From positions 1 through 64,000 of the forward strand of contig VZRS01002790.1 of assembly GCA_013398055.1 (NCBI GenBank): DNA of 64,000 nucleotides. Reading direction: 5' to 3'. Shown here piece after piece: positions 38,627 through 51,970 of the stretch; position 1 is the stretch's first letter, and each line of letters opens with the position of its first letter. Made by a program: the position numbers and the translations under genes. The notes beneath the pieces were generated by a model that did not search any database, was not told where the DNA came from, and saw only the letters and a program-made list of their open reading frames with translations. Source of the stretch: Ifrita kowaldi (lineage: Eukaryota > Chordata > Aves > Passeriformes > Cinclosomatidae).

Positions 38627-38844
38627 TCTGTCAGATGAATTCTCTTTAAAGTAGATAAACAGCTGTACACATTTTAGTTATAGCTTTATTAGAAGCCAAT
38701 GTTAGGTGATAATGTAATTAGTAGTGTTGTGAAATATGAAACTTAACATGCTGCATATTGATGCTTCTTCCCAGGAAATCCTTGATGCTTACTGTTTCTG
38801 TCAGACGAGGTAACGTGCCTGAATATTTCATCTGACAGAAGCAG
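38627..38844 (+). promoter_or_regulatory. candidate non-coding element: TGACAG motif cluster and hairpin
   Basis: Within 218 bp the motif TCTGTCAGAYGAR occurs three times: TCTGTCAGATGAA at 38627-38639 (+), TCTGTCAGACGAG at 38797-38809 (+), and the reverse complement of the first at 38827-38839. CTGTCA/TGACAG is the core recognised by TALE homeodomain proteins (MEIS, PREP, TGIF). The last two copies face each other and form a hairpin (arms 38791-38810 and 38826-38844, 15-base loop). Surrounding sequence is repeat-free. Whether this is an enhancer, a small RNA precursor or chance is inference. Confidence 0.3.
38791..38844 (+). ncRNA. possible pre-miRNA-like hairpin
   Basis: The arms ACTGTTTCTGTCAGACGAGG (38791-38810) and TTTCATCTGACAGAAGCAG (38826-38844) pair over about 18-19 positions, with two or three G.U wobbles and one C-A mismatch. 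The loop is 15 nt. ATGC at 38785-38788 and GCAT at 38852-38855 could extend the stem across an asymmetric internal loop. The geometry is that of a microRNA precursor, but I do not recognise either arm as a known mature miRNA. Evidence is structural only. Confidence 0.22.
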
Positions 38845-39169
38845 CAACTCTGCATAAGCAGCTCTGGAAGACAACCAGACAGTGAAAAGGGGCAGCTAAA
38901 TATTTTTAATGGTGCTCATAAAGTAAATCCATTCTGTCCAGGAGCTGTAAGACTCTGTGTGAAGGCAGTCTACTCTCACTTGAGACACAAATTACAGATA
39001 TAGACATACAGATAATATACTGAAAGGATTCATACTTGTTTCCAAAGACTGCAAAGCTTCAAACTTCTCTGTCGGAAACAAAGAAGTTATTTAATAATGC
39101 TGCTGCTAAACAAATGTGCAAAATGCAAATTACATTGTTTTCTATGACTTGTAATAATTAGATTATTAA

Positions 39170-39742
39170 TATATTTTTCAGTGCCATGTTTATGCACTAT
39201 GTTGCGTTAATCTCTTTACCATGGGGAAAATCAAATGTGGTCTTAACCATACCTTTCCACTAGGAGGACTATGTGCTGTCACAGTCAGTCTGTACAACTG
39301 CAAAAGATCAGCAGTATTCAGTGTACTGGAAGACTTTGGTGTGATACAGAATCATATCTACCTAGAAGAAATGAAAGTCTTGCCTCAGTGCAGCAAACAT
39401 CACTTTTCAATTTGGTGTTTATGCACACAGCAACTGGACAACTACTTTCCAGCCAACTTCCCACTGACTGTGGAGGTCAACAATAAAGAATATGCTGATG
39501 GCCACAAATTGCATAACAGCAAAATGATGGGGAGATTACATATATTCCCTTACACTGCGCATAAAATGGTGAAGATGAATTCATTGAGCCCCTATGAGCA
39601 ACCTGTCTGCAATGAAATTTTAGCTTTTGCAGGAAATTCAACATTTACATTCTGTTTAGTTTTTTCTTCAAGAACTCAATACCACTCATCAATATTAAAA
39701 GAAAGCATGATTACAGAAAGGAAAACATTATTTTTATTTTAA
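39170..39742 (+). other. longest open frame of the window, probably non-coding
   Basis: This frame is open from 39170 (after TAA at 39167-39169) to a TAA at 39740-39742, about 190 codons. The first ATG is at 39221, giving 173 residues. A splice-acceptor-like TATTTTTCAG lies at 39172-39181, in frame with the rest. The predicted product is cysteine- and aromatic-rich and contains one N-glycosylation-type sequon (NST). It has no signal peptide, repeat, or domain that I recognise. A shorter open frame overlaps it in another phase. In 64 kb of AT-rich DNA one such frame can arise by chance, so I do not call it a gene. Confidence 0.2.
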
Positions 39743-41913
39743 TCCAAAGAGGCAGGGGGACAAAATGGAATTCCCAAGAAGCTGGAACAACAAACATAGT
39801 TAGAGTGTCTTGAAATTATTCTAGCAAGGCTCTGACACCCATATAGGAGCAAAAGCACTCTTTTAGAAAGAGAATTTCAATATATAACAACATTCAGAAA
39901 GTTATGTGAAACTAAAAATGCTAACACATTTGTTAAGATGAAAGAGTTAAGAAATTGTGCCTAGAAAGATTTAAGATTATAACACCTCAACAGAAATATA
40001 ATACTATTATAAATTACATGTTTAATAGAGACAACATATGCAGGAAGGATGATTTGATTAATTTATTATTTATTTTCAATTAATGACTCAGATAGACAAC
40101 TAGAGAACTTTGACAGAGACCATTATATGATAGACAGGGACCAGAACCACAGAAGAGATTTCAGCACCAGATAAAGTAAGGAAAACCTATGCATCTCTGT
40201 CAAGCTGGAAAAGGAAAAAGAAATTAGTCCATGTCTAGAAAGCAGGCAATTTGTGGTTATGCTCTGGAGGCTGACCATCAGGAAATTGGAAGTTAATAAC
40301 ACAAATGGAAGAATGAGGAATTGACTCCTTTGAGCAAGCATCTGTTGAAGGAGTGTGAGAGACCTCTGGTAGGCATTCAATTCTTTTCCTTCAGATACCA
40401 TGTAGAATTTCATGAGGAAAAGAATGTCCAGTCAGCTAAATCCATCCTCTACCAATACAATTTAGTCAGATATTTGGAATACAGCTATGCTAAAATGTTA
40501 TGCAGAGAGAGCAGAACAAATACAAATAGGCAGTCAAACACTTTATGTGGAAGAATTGTTACAGTCTAGGAAAGCAAAAAAAATAGTTGCCATTTTCTAT
40601 ATTCATTAACTTTAATATATTTTATAAATAAATATGTGTGACACACCTCTACAAATCTTATGGTGTAAAGCCAAAACTTTTCTGATAGTGAATGCCTTAT
40701 CTCATTTGATAGCTTTGGTAACTGGGCTGGAAAGGTGTCAGGTTGTGTGGGCCTGACAGTGGGGTTCTGTTACACTTAACCTCATGTTTCAAAGTCAGTA
40801 CAGCAGAAAGTACTGATACACAAAGTTTAACACCCAGAGTACAAGATGTCTATAGCAATAAAAAAGATGATATGCTTGGTCAGAGATTTAGCATATGTTA
40901 ACTTGCTACACATTCAGAAAGATGTTAGACATCCATTTACCAGCTAGCCTTTGATATGGAAACAAAGCGACTGCATAACCCAGAGTTTGATTGTTTCTAC
41001 AAATTTATTTTTCTTGTGTCTTTTTTCACAGTCTGTTTTCTCATGCCTTTTATACTGTTATCTAAAGGTCATCAGCTTGTTTCACATTATCAGGAAATGT
41101 TTATCAAATGAAATTTCTGTAGTTTTAACACCAATATGGACCTAATCTACTATGTATGATTTTATTACAGGACTATTTAATTTTTGCAATTTCTGTATTG
41201 TCCCAAGGAACCACAGTGAGAGTCACAAAAAGCATCTAAACAGAGGTATCTGCCAGTGCCCTTCCTTCCCAGCCATGACTGCAATTAACAGCAGCACTAA
41301 GTGAGGATGGGACACATTAATTCCTGTGCCCAAGAGGATGCTCTTCACAGCACATCAACACACTGTCTTATGAACCATATGACTCATTGCTCTGTGACAA
41401 CTGGTATTCTCAAACCCTGACAGATGCTTGCTAACATAACTTGAGAACTGAAACTGAATTTTCTTATTGGAAATAGTGAAAATTATGCAGATTTCTCATT
41501 CCTTCTCAGCTGACAAAGTCAAGAGACCTTTCTGTGTATCTTCTTTATCAATGGCTCTGCTAAAGAAAGTCTGAATTGGCTTTAATAGAGAGGAACTTTA
41601 ATAAACTAGGTATATTGTAATGATGATGTAGCTGAGTCTGATACATGATTGCAGTAACAGAAGCATATGTCACTCTAGGCTGTTGCAGAGTAATTTTTAA
41701 TCAGGCTAAGGATATCTTAAAGGTTTGTCTCACAGCTTTAGTACACTTCCAAAGTCCCTGCTTGGGCAGGTTTATTTTATTGTTGACACACTGAGTGAGT
41801 ACAAGATAGAAAGTAATAAGCTTCCACAATACCCTCTGACATCAGGAAGGCAAGTGTTTGAAACCATCCCTTCTGACAATTAAATGGCCAAGATAGAAAC
41901 AGTAGTCTCCAAA

Positions 41914-41933
41914 CCATTAATATATATTAATGG
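41914..41933. repeat. 20-bp perfect palindrome
   Basis: CCATTAATATATATTAATGG is fully self-complementary. It contains two ATTA/TAAT homeodomain-type half-sites facing each other. Confidence 0.85.
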
Positions 41934-43037
41934 GAATAATTATTTGAAAGGGGAATAAGAATTTAAGAAGGGTTATGACTGATCAGTCAAGGTTGATTTT
42001 TTCATACTTAGTGCTTGATATATTCCTCTTCCTTGAATCATCTGTCCAGCTGATTTTAGTGTCTCAAATATTCAGTTGACACAATTCTGATGTTTAAGTG
42101 TCCTATTTTAGGAAAAGCAACCTCTAGCTTTTTTCAAACCTCTTGCCTGCTATTCTGATTTGTCACTCCCTATTTATTGGATCAGAAGACATACTGGATA
42201 ATCTTGCTAAGCAATTGTTTTACCTTTTGCAGATACTTTAAAATCACTGCATCATAAGAAGAATGATTTCCACAGTTCCGCGTACAGTGAAATTCTTTGT
42301 CTTAAGGATATGGAAGAATTTTTTCCTTTTTTTTCATCAGAGGATACAGTTAGATTGGTCAAAGAAGCATTCAGCTTCAAAATTTCAAAGCTGACTTTTA
42401 CACTGGACATTGCACCACATAATACATTACTTCTTGTTGTCTCTCAACAAAAATGACAGAAATACAAAAAAATTTGCTATAATTTACAGCCAGAGAATTC
42501 AATATCACCCATTGTTAAACAAGAAATAACACACATCTTATTTGTAAGATATAAACTTTTTTTTAAATATGAAATGGTGGTCAATTCTAGCAGATAGGGT
42601 TTAAGAGCAAATAAAATTTAGGGCACACTGACAAAAGTTTCAGTTTAGGTACCAATTTCTCCTTCCTTTTGAAACCAAACCAAATCTTAGTTCCAATATT
42701 TTGATATAAAGATTAAAGAGCAGCTGCAAGTCTAAGGGCAACAGATTTGGTGATTCCAAAGTATGGGTTAGGGAAATATTTTATCTATTAGACAGCTCAG
42801 GTGACAAAGGATTCAATAGTGGTAACAAAGTGAGGTCCTCGTCATGTGATTTACTGATTATTATTGTCTATTACACTAAAATACATTCAGAAGGACTTTT
42901 GAATATTGTAACTTTGTATTTCTGTTTTACCTGATTGGAGCTTTATCATCATTTGAGTTTCCTCAAAAACACTTAATGTCCTAAAGTAATAGTTTTAATA
43001 TGATCTCTGGATTCCAGAAGTCTGTTGTGGGCGACAG

Positions 43038-43070
43038 GGACCCTCTGCCACTAGGACCCTCTGTCCACTA
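43038..43070 (+). repeat. tandem duplication, 16/17 bp
   Basis: GGACCCTCTGCCACTA followed directly by GGACCCTCTGTCCACTA; the second copy has one extra base. Confidence 0.85.
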
Positions 43071-45987
43071 GGATTCTCATTTTGAGAATTTTTTATTTTT
43101 TTTTGGTAGTGGAGAAAATGGGCAGCCTCAGGGGATACTGCATTTGCTGAAAAAGGGAGAGTGTTTGATGACATTAGATAAGAGTTTGCAGAAGACCAGC
43201 AGGAATTAAATAGGATTGCCCAGACTTTTCAGTCATCTGTTGGAAAGCAGTGTTCTAGAAATGTATTTAATTAAGTGAAAGTTTCTAAATACAACAAAAA
43301 AAACCTTCATGAGAATAAGTGATACAAAAGGACAATAAACATCTAATAAAATTCAGTTTTTAGCTGTTAGTCATATTTTGATTCCATTCAGAAACAAGAC
43401 AGAAGACAGGACAACTTCATTGCTAAAAGAGATAATATCCTCATGTTTGATATACTGCTTTCTTTCTGTATCTTTCAGCATAATCCAAAACATTTTATTA
43501 CTATCAAGTAAAATTTTCTTTTCTTGTAAGAGTACTGTTTACTTCTCCTCTTTGCCATTTTTCAGACTAGACTGAAAAATTCCTGTACCTCTGAGGGACC
43601 AGTATCTCATCTGTATTACCACTCCGGTATGTTTTTTGCTGGTTTAACTAAGTGTGCTGCAGTGGGAGATAAGACGTAATTAGAGAAACCAACAAAGTCT
43701 TTTACAGCCTGAGGATGATTTATCCACATCACTTCCTTTAACTCCTCTGCCATTTGCATGAAACTCACAATTTCACTCTTTCCAAATGTTTCCAACTTTC
43801 AGACGAGAGAATCTCTTTAAGAATCCAGTTGTGTGGGCATGTAAAAAGTCTCAACACAAATTTCCATGTTTTAGTTTTTGACTGACTCAGCTGGCCACTT
43901 TAGTTCTGCATACCTTGGCCGACACCAGTAAGGCCAGTCTACAGTTAATGAAAATTCACTGTGCATGTTAAAAAGTAAGTCATATTAGCACGTTCTTTTT
44001 AATTGAAATACCAACATGTGAGGTGATGACAACTTACTGGCAGATGGAACTCAATGAACCACAGAAAAGAAAAATTCAGAAATCGATGACTGTGTATGAG
44101 GTGCTGTCAGACAGAAAAATAAATGTGTGATGCCTTCCTTACATTTGATTAGAGGAAAATCAAAGCACATAAAAGAGATCTTCGGAATATATTGCGCTCG
44201 TAATTAATGTGTTTTTGAGGTGGTCAATGTGCAGAAAAGTGAGTATCCTAACCCACTTGAAAGAATGGTATTTAATTTGCACTGGAACAAAGCTACTGGA
44301 CTTGTATGCAGATTGTAGATGTTCAGGCACATAGCAGAAAGCCAGGTGAATTCTGCTCCTTGGAAGGCTACTGTGGGCTGGTCCCAGGTAACTACTGGGA
44401 AAATGGCTAGGGGGACTGAATTTATAAACTCCCCAACAAACAAACCCCAACACAGGGAAGTTCCATGGTTAAATTTCTTGGGAGGCTGTTAAGACAAAAT
44501 ATATTGGATTGAGCAGTATCTTATCACTTTTTAGTATCGACCAAATCAATATCTAGAAACAATGGTTGGATTTGTGAATCCAAATAATTTCTTTCAATTT
44601 GAACTTATGTCTAAAGCAAGAACTCCTTCTATTTTTAGTACTGGATACTTTTTTTGTAGTGTAAGCAAACAAAAGTAGAGTCTAGCAAGGGTCATTAAAA
44701 AAATATGTGGAATCTTCTTCGTTCCTTGAAAGCAGTAGTAGATTTAACACACCAAGCTACATTCCAAGTACTTCCCTTGGTAATATAGAATTAACACCTA
44801 TTGGTTTTGACAGAAATTGTACATACAAAATAAAAATCCACTTTCAGTAAGCTGTGCCATTCAGGGCTGTATTTAATTGACTTCAGGACAGAGAGCAGGG
44901 TTATCTCTCTCATCTCGTAGACCAGCTGTAGCGCTGCTTCCAGAAATGAAACATTTCAACCTTCAGGAGAGAAATTCTTCAGTAAAAGAGTGCTGTTAAA
45001 TGTTCGTGGTAATATTGTGAACAGGATTGTCACTGAGTGCCCCATATGACATTGGAATTCTGGCACTGAAGAATAACTTAGCGTGAACTAAATTACTTTC
45101 ACTCCTATCCAGGTTATCAGAAAGATCTGTAGTAGCTGCCCTTGAGCAAAGAGCAAAAAAGCAAAAGGGCATTTGATCTTAATAATGACTTGCTAATTCT
45201 CATTAATGAGTGGGATATCCTTTGTGAATTATAAAAGGAATAATGAAATGAAAGAGAAATGTATTGATAAAAAGCAATTAGAATAAATCCCAAAGAAGAC
45301 CAACTCTTGAGAATATTGAAGTTGGTTTAAGCTTGAGTTGCTAGAGCAATCATATAAGTATTTTAAATTACTTCAATTTTTTCCCCAGGTTCTAGATTTG
45401 TAGATGGCCATGGGATAGTTAATGAGGTCATGCTGTATTCTTTTTTATTTAAATTTTTATTTGAAATGTCCATAGTTGTAGTAGTTTGTCAAATACTTTG
45501 AGAAACTATTATTGCTTTTTTCTTTTAAAGAGCTGATACAGGAAGCATTAAAGAATTTCCAGAAAGCCATTTGGATTTTCTTCTGAATGGTTTAAATAGT
45601 GGGTAAATAGAACAAGTAATTTTTAGCCACATCCCAAGCTACCGGGGTTTGTGCCCACAGCTGCAGACACACAACACATTTGTAAATGTTTACAGCAATA
45701 TTTTCTTCTTATAGTTCACATTTCTCTAAAATTTCTTTTAAAAATTTCAGATCCTGCTAATTTTATATTTCCTAATGATTACCCATAAATATTAAACTAC
45801 ATAAAACACCACCTAAATGTTACAACATTAAAAAAAAAAAATGGATATCTGATAACTAATGAGAAATAGCCAGCTCTACAAGAATCAGGAATAGCTAGAA
45901 CTGTAGTGTAAACAACTTTACCAAACACATTTGTAAAAACCTGAAGTACTACTTTTTTTCTTTTTCTCTGCAGTTGAATTGGACTGC

Positions 45988-46420
45988 TGTTGTGGTTAAG
46001 CTCGGGCAGCAAGCCAGCCCCATGCAGCCAGTTGCTCATTGGAAGGGCAAGAGTGAGAAAACTCATGGGTTGCAATTAAGTTTAGTAGGTGAAGTTGTAT
46101 CTGCACATGGAAGCAAAGCCAAAGAAGGAATTCATTGCCCACTTTCTGTGGGCAGGCTGTGTTCAGCCAACCCCAGGAAAGCAGGGCCCCATCATTTGTA
46201 ATGGTGATGGAATAAAAACACTGGAAGACAAACACTAGCACTCGTCCTTCTGCTTTATCTTTGTTTCCCAAATTCTGTTGCTGAGCATGATGTCACATGG
46301 TATTGCATATTCCTTTGCTCAGTTGGGATCAGCTCTCCTGGCTGTGCCTCCTCCCTCTGCTTTCTAAGCCCCAGCCTACTTGTCTGGAGGAACAGAGTGA
46401 AAAACAGAGAAGAAGTCAAT
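45988..46420 (-). mobile_element. truncated LTR, same family as 58197-58783
   Basis: This copy is inverted relative to the LTR at 58197-58783. The outer end is at 45988 (TGTTGTGGTTAAGCTCGGGC, the counterpart of the terminal 20 bp of the other copy read on the opposite strand). Shared landmarks include GAGAAAACTCATGGGTTG, CCAGGAAAGCAGGGCCCCAT, CTGGAAGACAAACACTAGCA, GCTGAGCATGATGTCACATG and AGCCCCAGCCTACTTGTC. The sequence stops matching near 46420, so about 170 bp of the U3 start is missing. The TATA box of the 58 kb copy is degraded here, but the CRE-like TGATGTCA (46288-46295) is retained. No target duplication is identifiable. I recognise this as an avian ERV LTR; assignment to class II (ERVK-like) is from memory and tentative. 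Confidence 0.75.
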
Positions 46421-47812
46421 GTTATAAAAGATAGTAAAACAAAATATAAGAAATAGCAAATATGAAAAGTATAACAAATCTGAAAAAAAATTATATGGAT
46501 GAAAATATGTTGCTAAAAATCCCCTATATTCCTAACCTTACCATTTTGAAATTCTAGTTTTCAGCTCTAATCTCTTCTCTTGCTATTACTACCCTAATAT
46601 CAAATCAGTCATATTCTAGCCATTTCGAAAATAAACCCTTGCAAATGTCTAATTTAATGATGTTGAAAAATTACATTCACTTTTTAAAAAAATTCTCATT
46701 TAAAATCAAAGTAAGTATATTTTGGAATTGGTCTAAATTGGGAAATAATTTGCACGACACTTCAGTCTGGTTAAGCCAATTAAGTATTTTTTTGAGCAGT
46801 AAGAAATTTCCGCTATTCACTTAGGCACATCTCAGTCAAAAGGGATTCACAAAATTGTAGATGTTAGCTGTGATATTGTACTCTTGGTAAGTATCTATGT
46901 CTGTCATATTAATTTGCATTTTACATTGGTGAGGGCAGACATAAGATATACACAGAATACTTAGTTATCAGGAGATTATTTATCAAGAAAAGATAACATA
47001 ATATCTTTAAGTCATTCCAGTCTAGCAAATAAATTCTGAAAGATTGTGCTGATGACTGCACAATCACAATCTATAATGTGGAAAATAAGAGAATCACAAG
47101 GTTTGTTCCAGATCCCATCTGGGTGGATACCTACTGTATTTAATGTTTATGAGGGATTAAATGTATTAAAATGTTAAAAGCTCTATTTCTAAAGCGCTGC
47201 ACATCTATTTCAAGGAAGCTTTGAAACTATTGTGAATGACAAAGAAGGTAGAAAATAAAAAACTTCATGGTTTAAGGTTTTGCAATTAAACAAATCTTAT
47301 TTCGTTTCCTTTTAAAGACAGTTAATTTAGGAGCTCTTCAGTGGTAGAATTCATTGGTACCTCTTAGGCATAAATTATTTGAAAACTTTTAATAAATTTG
47401 TTTTATTTGCACTGTTTTCTTCTAACACAAGTATTTTAAATAAGGCAGATTTCAAGCCACATTCATCTGGCTAGGCAAATAAAGCTTATATGTATGTTTT
47501 CTTTAGATTATCTTAATTAATTATGCCCATGGAAAAAAAAAAGAAGCTTCTGAAAAATAGCTAATGAAAAGCTGCAGATTCTAAATCTTAGTAGAGTTCT
47601 GTAGTAGCTGTATTATAGAAAACAATATTAATCAGCTCAGGGTAAATTTATGTGCTATTTATTTGTAAGTCAGCAAACATCCATAACAACCTGGTAGGTA
47701 TTTTTAAAAGAGATTTCAATATTTAATCACATTTCGAATTTGATAATGCTGCCATTTAGCTTATCAAAATGATAGATTAAAATCCTCTTACTGCTGCTTA
47801 CATCATAACCAT
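46421..47812. other. unique AT-rich sequence
   Basis: Nothing recognised. A small hairpin (TTTGATAA 47739-47746 with TTATCAAA 47761-47768) lies near the right end. Confidence 0.45.
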
Positions 47813-47888
47813 TAAACAAACAAACAAACAAGGAACCCCCAACCAAACAAAAAAGCCCCAAAAACAAAATCCCAAAAACAAAACCAAC
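47813..47888. repeat. C/A-only low-complexity island
   Basis: (CAAA)n, CCCCAA and CCAAAAA units with almost no T; contains the CCAACCAAAC core at 47839-47848. Confidence 0.75.
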
Positions 47889-50800
47889 TGTGAGGAAAAA
47901 AAAGTATTTCTGGATTTAGTATTACTAGAATTGTATGTAGATTATTGCAAAAAGGTCAAATTTGAACCACTGTTCCAGCTATGGATACAGAGGGACAGAA
48001 TGATACTAATTTGTTCATCTACTCTTTGAAAGAGCATGCCTGTTTTTTACAAATGAGCAAGACTGAATAATTTAAGGGGAAGAGACAAAATTAGAGCAGG
48101 ACTTCATGTGAATACAAAAAGTATTGCTGACAATAGAGAGTGAGACCTAAACTGGCATCTCATGTATACTCAAAAGTCTATCAATCCCTTCTTCACTCAA
48201 CCAGTTCCTGCACTCAGAGCACCTAACTGTAACCCCCTGGTCTTGTATAGCAAAAAAAATTCCAAGCATTTCTCATCTGGATCAGATGTGATCAAAAGTC
48301 TATTGAGCTCTCAAGTTGGTACTAATTCTTCCCTTGATCAGTGTAGCTTAAAAATTTTACTATCAGGTTGTCTGCTCTTCAGAAACTCACTCTAATACTT
48401 CTCATTGAAGCCACATTCTCTGAAAATCTGGTCCTTCAGTACCAGGTTTGACATTCAGCGCCACAATTCTTAACTCCCTGCCAAATCGCTTCCTGCTGAA
48501 TAATATCCATGGATGGTCTGCCCAAAGTCTTTACAGCAGCCCCAAGTCTAACTAAACCCACCCTACCTTCATGCCCAATTCCTTGCTGCAGGAGCAGTGC
48601 CTGCCTGCATACAAGAACTCTCTCCATATCACAGTGCTGCAATCCAAGGTTTCAATCATTTCTTACAACCTCGGACAACCATGGCCAATTTTTAACAGCC
48701 CTGAATAATAGAATGCATTTACATGGAAACTGGAAATATGGCCAGAACTGAGAGTCTTTCTGGAAGCCAACAGCACATCATTTTCTTGCTCTACAGAGAA
48801 ACACCATTAATAGTCACAGGAGTCCAACATCAACACGACATGTTAAATTTTCATTAATTGAATGCAGCGGTGAATAGTCACATCAGTGTGTTTGATCACG
48901 TAAACACAGGGTTTTGAAAGGATTCTCAAGGCTGGCATAACCATTGCTTCTTGCGTAAAGTATCATTTTGATCAAAATTTACAGTGAAAAAAGAGCTCCC
49001 CTGTGTTTCATTGGAAGTAAAATCTAAAGTTAATTTGTATTGTAGGTTGTCTATGAGTCAGGTCAGACACCATAAGCAACTTGATTAACAATGGATGTTG
49101 TTTTTGGCATACATTCTATTACACTCTGCTAAATATAGAACGTAGAGAATAATTCTGATTGTAGTACTTCAAAAAACTGTTAAAACAACCAGGTTTGTTT
49201 TTTTTTCTTTTCTTACACTTCCCTTGTGCCATAGCATATTGAACCCTGGTTATTAAAGTCCCCAAATAAGTTGCTGTCTGAGCATTTAGAGCATTTTTTA
49301 ATCTTTTGAGCACTGCTAATCTACTTCATTGGGACAGAGAACCCATAAGAACTGAGAAACCTCAAGGAAGCTCTAACTGAAGTCTCAAGCTGAAAAGAAC
49401 TGTTCTTCACAAATATTCCCACTCTTCTTGGTGCTATTCTGCATATCATTAATCAAAGACAGAATTTGATCAGCCCTTAGGATGGACTAATAGCAACCAT
49501 CAAATACCAGTAATTGAAAGCACAGGCAGAAGTCTAGTTTCTTCTGATGCTTTATGGCAGCAAGTCTTGAGATAATGTAAATATTTGCACACTTAATTTC
49601 CACAAATTTGTAACAGAATGAGCATGGCTTGGATGCAGAATGAACCAAATACATGTGTTTAGGCATCAGAAGGAACAGCACAAAAAGGTTTTAAAAGGTA
49701 GCCTGCACTGGGAAGGAAAGGGCACCATTCCCCAGGCACTGTTCTCTTGGGAAGTAGTGAGGACGATGTTGCTTATGACAAGATGAAAAAGCCTGCATTC
49801 TGAAAAGGTCACAGCACAGATGACTTCCTAGCTGAAGACCACTACCCTCACACAATGAAAAAGGAAACTAGGTTGCTGCATGTAGTACACGCCATCCTGT
49901 TTTTCTCCTTGCTCAAAAGAACAGACTATGCACCCACAAGTGACTAAAAGCTTGCGATAGGCATCAACTTATTGAAAGATTTATGAAAGCATAAATCGGC
50001 AAGATTCTGAGATGTGACATCTGGTGACTTCTAACGGGTGCAAGTGAATTGTTCAGAAACATTTGTCATCTCCCATCAAGAAATAATGCTTTTCATATTG
50101 CATACAAACATGCGAGTGAGAGAGGGCGAATTTATAAAATCCCTTGCTCTAAGAATTTGTAAATAAATATCCTGCACTTCACAAATTTCCCTACCATGCT
50201 ACTGCACTGTAGAGCCATATTATCAAACAAACCAGGTCATATATTTAAAGACACTATTGCTCCAAGTGACTATAGCCTAGTTCTCATGTTTATTCGCACA
50301 ATAAAGGAAAGAAGATGCTGTTGCAAGTCTATGTAAAAAATTACCTTAATTAAAATAAATAATACAAAGGCTTTCAGTAATTTTCTTGCCTTAGTTTCAA
50401 ATATTGAATTATTTATGTTTATTGTAAATATCCTTTGGTCATATGGAACTTTTAAAGTTACCAAGTAAATATTTCACATTTGGTCCATTTTCTTTAGGTT
50501 AAAAAAAATCACCACTTACCCCTGCGCAACTGTATCTTCCAGAAATCCAATTACTTCACCCAAGTTTTGGTGCAGCTGTACTCACTTCAGCACTCAAATT
50601 CACAAATATTAGCAAGAAAACAGCACAATGAATGAAGTAAATTCTCACTTGTGTAATTTCCGTGAAAAGTAGCAATCAAAGTTAACCTTCTCAGTAGGAT
50701 GTGACAGAAGTTCAATGGTAATAGAAATACTGCTGCTTTAGGAAGTTTGCAGGGTTTGTGGACCCAATATTCATCATAGTTCTTCAAGAAAGGCAAATAG

Positions 50801-51069
50801 TAGCATTTAGACATCAGCACTTCAAAAACATCCCTAGGCAAAGCAAAAGAGGTCAACACTTCCATTGTCTTTACGCTTCTTTAATGAATAGCTGAGAAAT
50901 ATTCCATGCCACAGAGAATGAATGCTTTTAATAAGTTAATATACTAAAGTTATATGAAAAAGAAGGTAACAGTCCATCAAACAATAAAACATTACGTATT
51001 TATCAAGTATACCACCACGAAAGGTAAAGCCAGTAAAACCTACAAGTCAGTTTTGTGTGTGAGCATTGT

Positions 51070-51082
51070 CACACACACACAC
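51070..51082. repeat. (CA)n microsatellite
   Basis: A short (CA)6.5 dinucleotide tract. Confidence 0.75.
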
Positions 51083-51970
51083 TACCTGCTATACAGGAAA
51101 GTGATCAGCCTAAGACCCAGAGGAAGATCCATTACTGATCAGGATGCCCTTATATTCCTGTGTTATTTTTTCTGTTACTTAAATATAGATTGGAAATAAA
51201 ATGTGTTAGCTGTTAGACGCTGAAAAAAATCTGAGTCTGATTTCTAAAAATCTGAAAATTTCCAAAATACAAAACCAGTTGTGACACGGTAAGTTTTTGT
51301 GCAAAACAGTTGTTTGCATTACCTAGGAAATATTCAGAAATTAAGAACCTTAGAATTAAACTGGGACTGCTCTGTGAATGAGTTAATAGCTGTTGACTCA
51401 TTTACTGGTGCTTAAATTATTGAATATTTAGTCTTTCAGACTATAAATCATGAAACAAGAGGCTAGATTTAAAATAGATCTATTCCATTAAATATAATAC
51501 CGCCAAAATGCTTTTCTGCCTAAAAAAACCCAAACTGGCTTCTACAGCTCCACATACTATCACCTTCATCAAGGATAGAAGTTGAGTTCAAAAAGGCAGG
51601 ACAGAAAGAGATGGAAACTTTTCTAAAAAAGCAGCTGAGTCTACGTAGGGACAAATGTATGATTCCACACTTAGTCAGGAATCACAAGCTCAAGAGTCAC
51701 TCGGGACAAAGAATCTTGGAATATTAAAGCATATTATCCTTCCCCTGCTTTGAGCCTGATGAAATCTCAACTGGGAAAATCACTTTTAATTTTGAAAAAA
51801 ATTCTTTACAATAGATTTAAAAAAGAGAAGCAAATTTTCCCCAAATTACCACTGTGGAAAATGTAAATAGTGACCATTATGTAACACTTTAAAAATAAAA
51901 ACATAACCAGACAACAGGACAGACCTTGGTGAAGCTGCAGAGCTTCAGTTGCAAACTGTTTTCATCACTT

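Larger units (their letters stand above)
39743..45987. other. unique AT-rich sequence
   Basis: About 6.2 kb without recognised elements apart from a short tandem duplication at 43038-43070 and a 20-bp palindrome at 41914-41933. Open frames are under 100 codons and random-looking. Confidence 0.45.
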
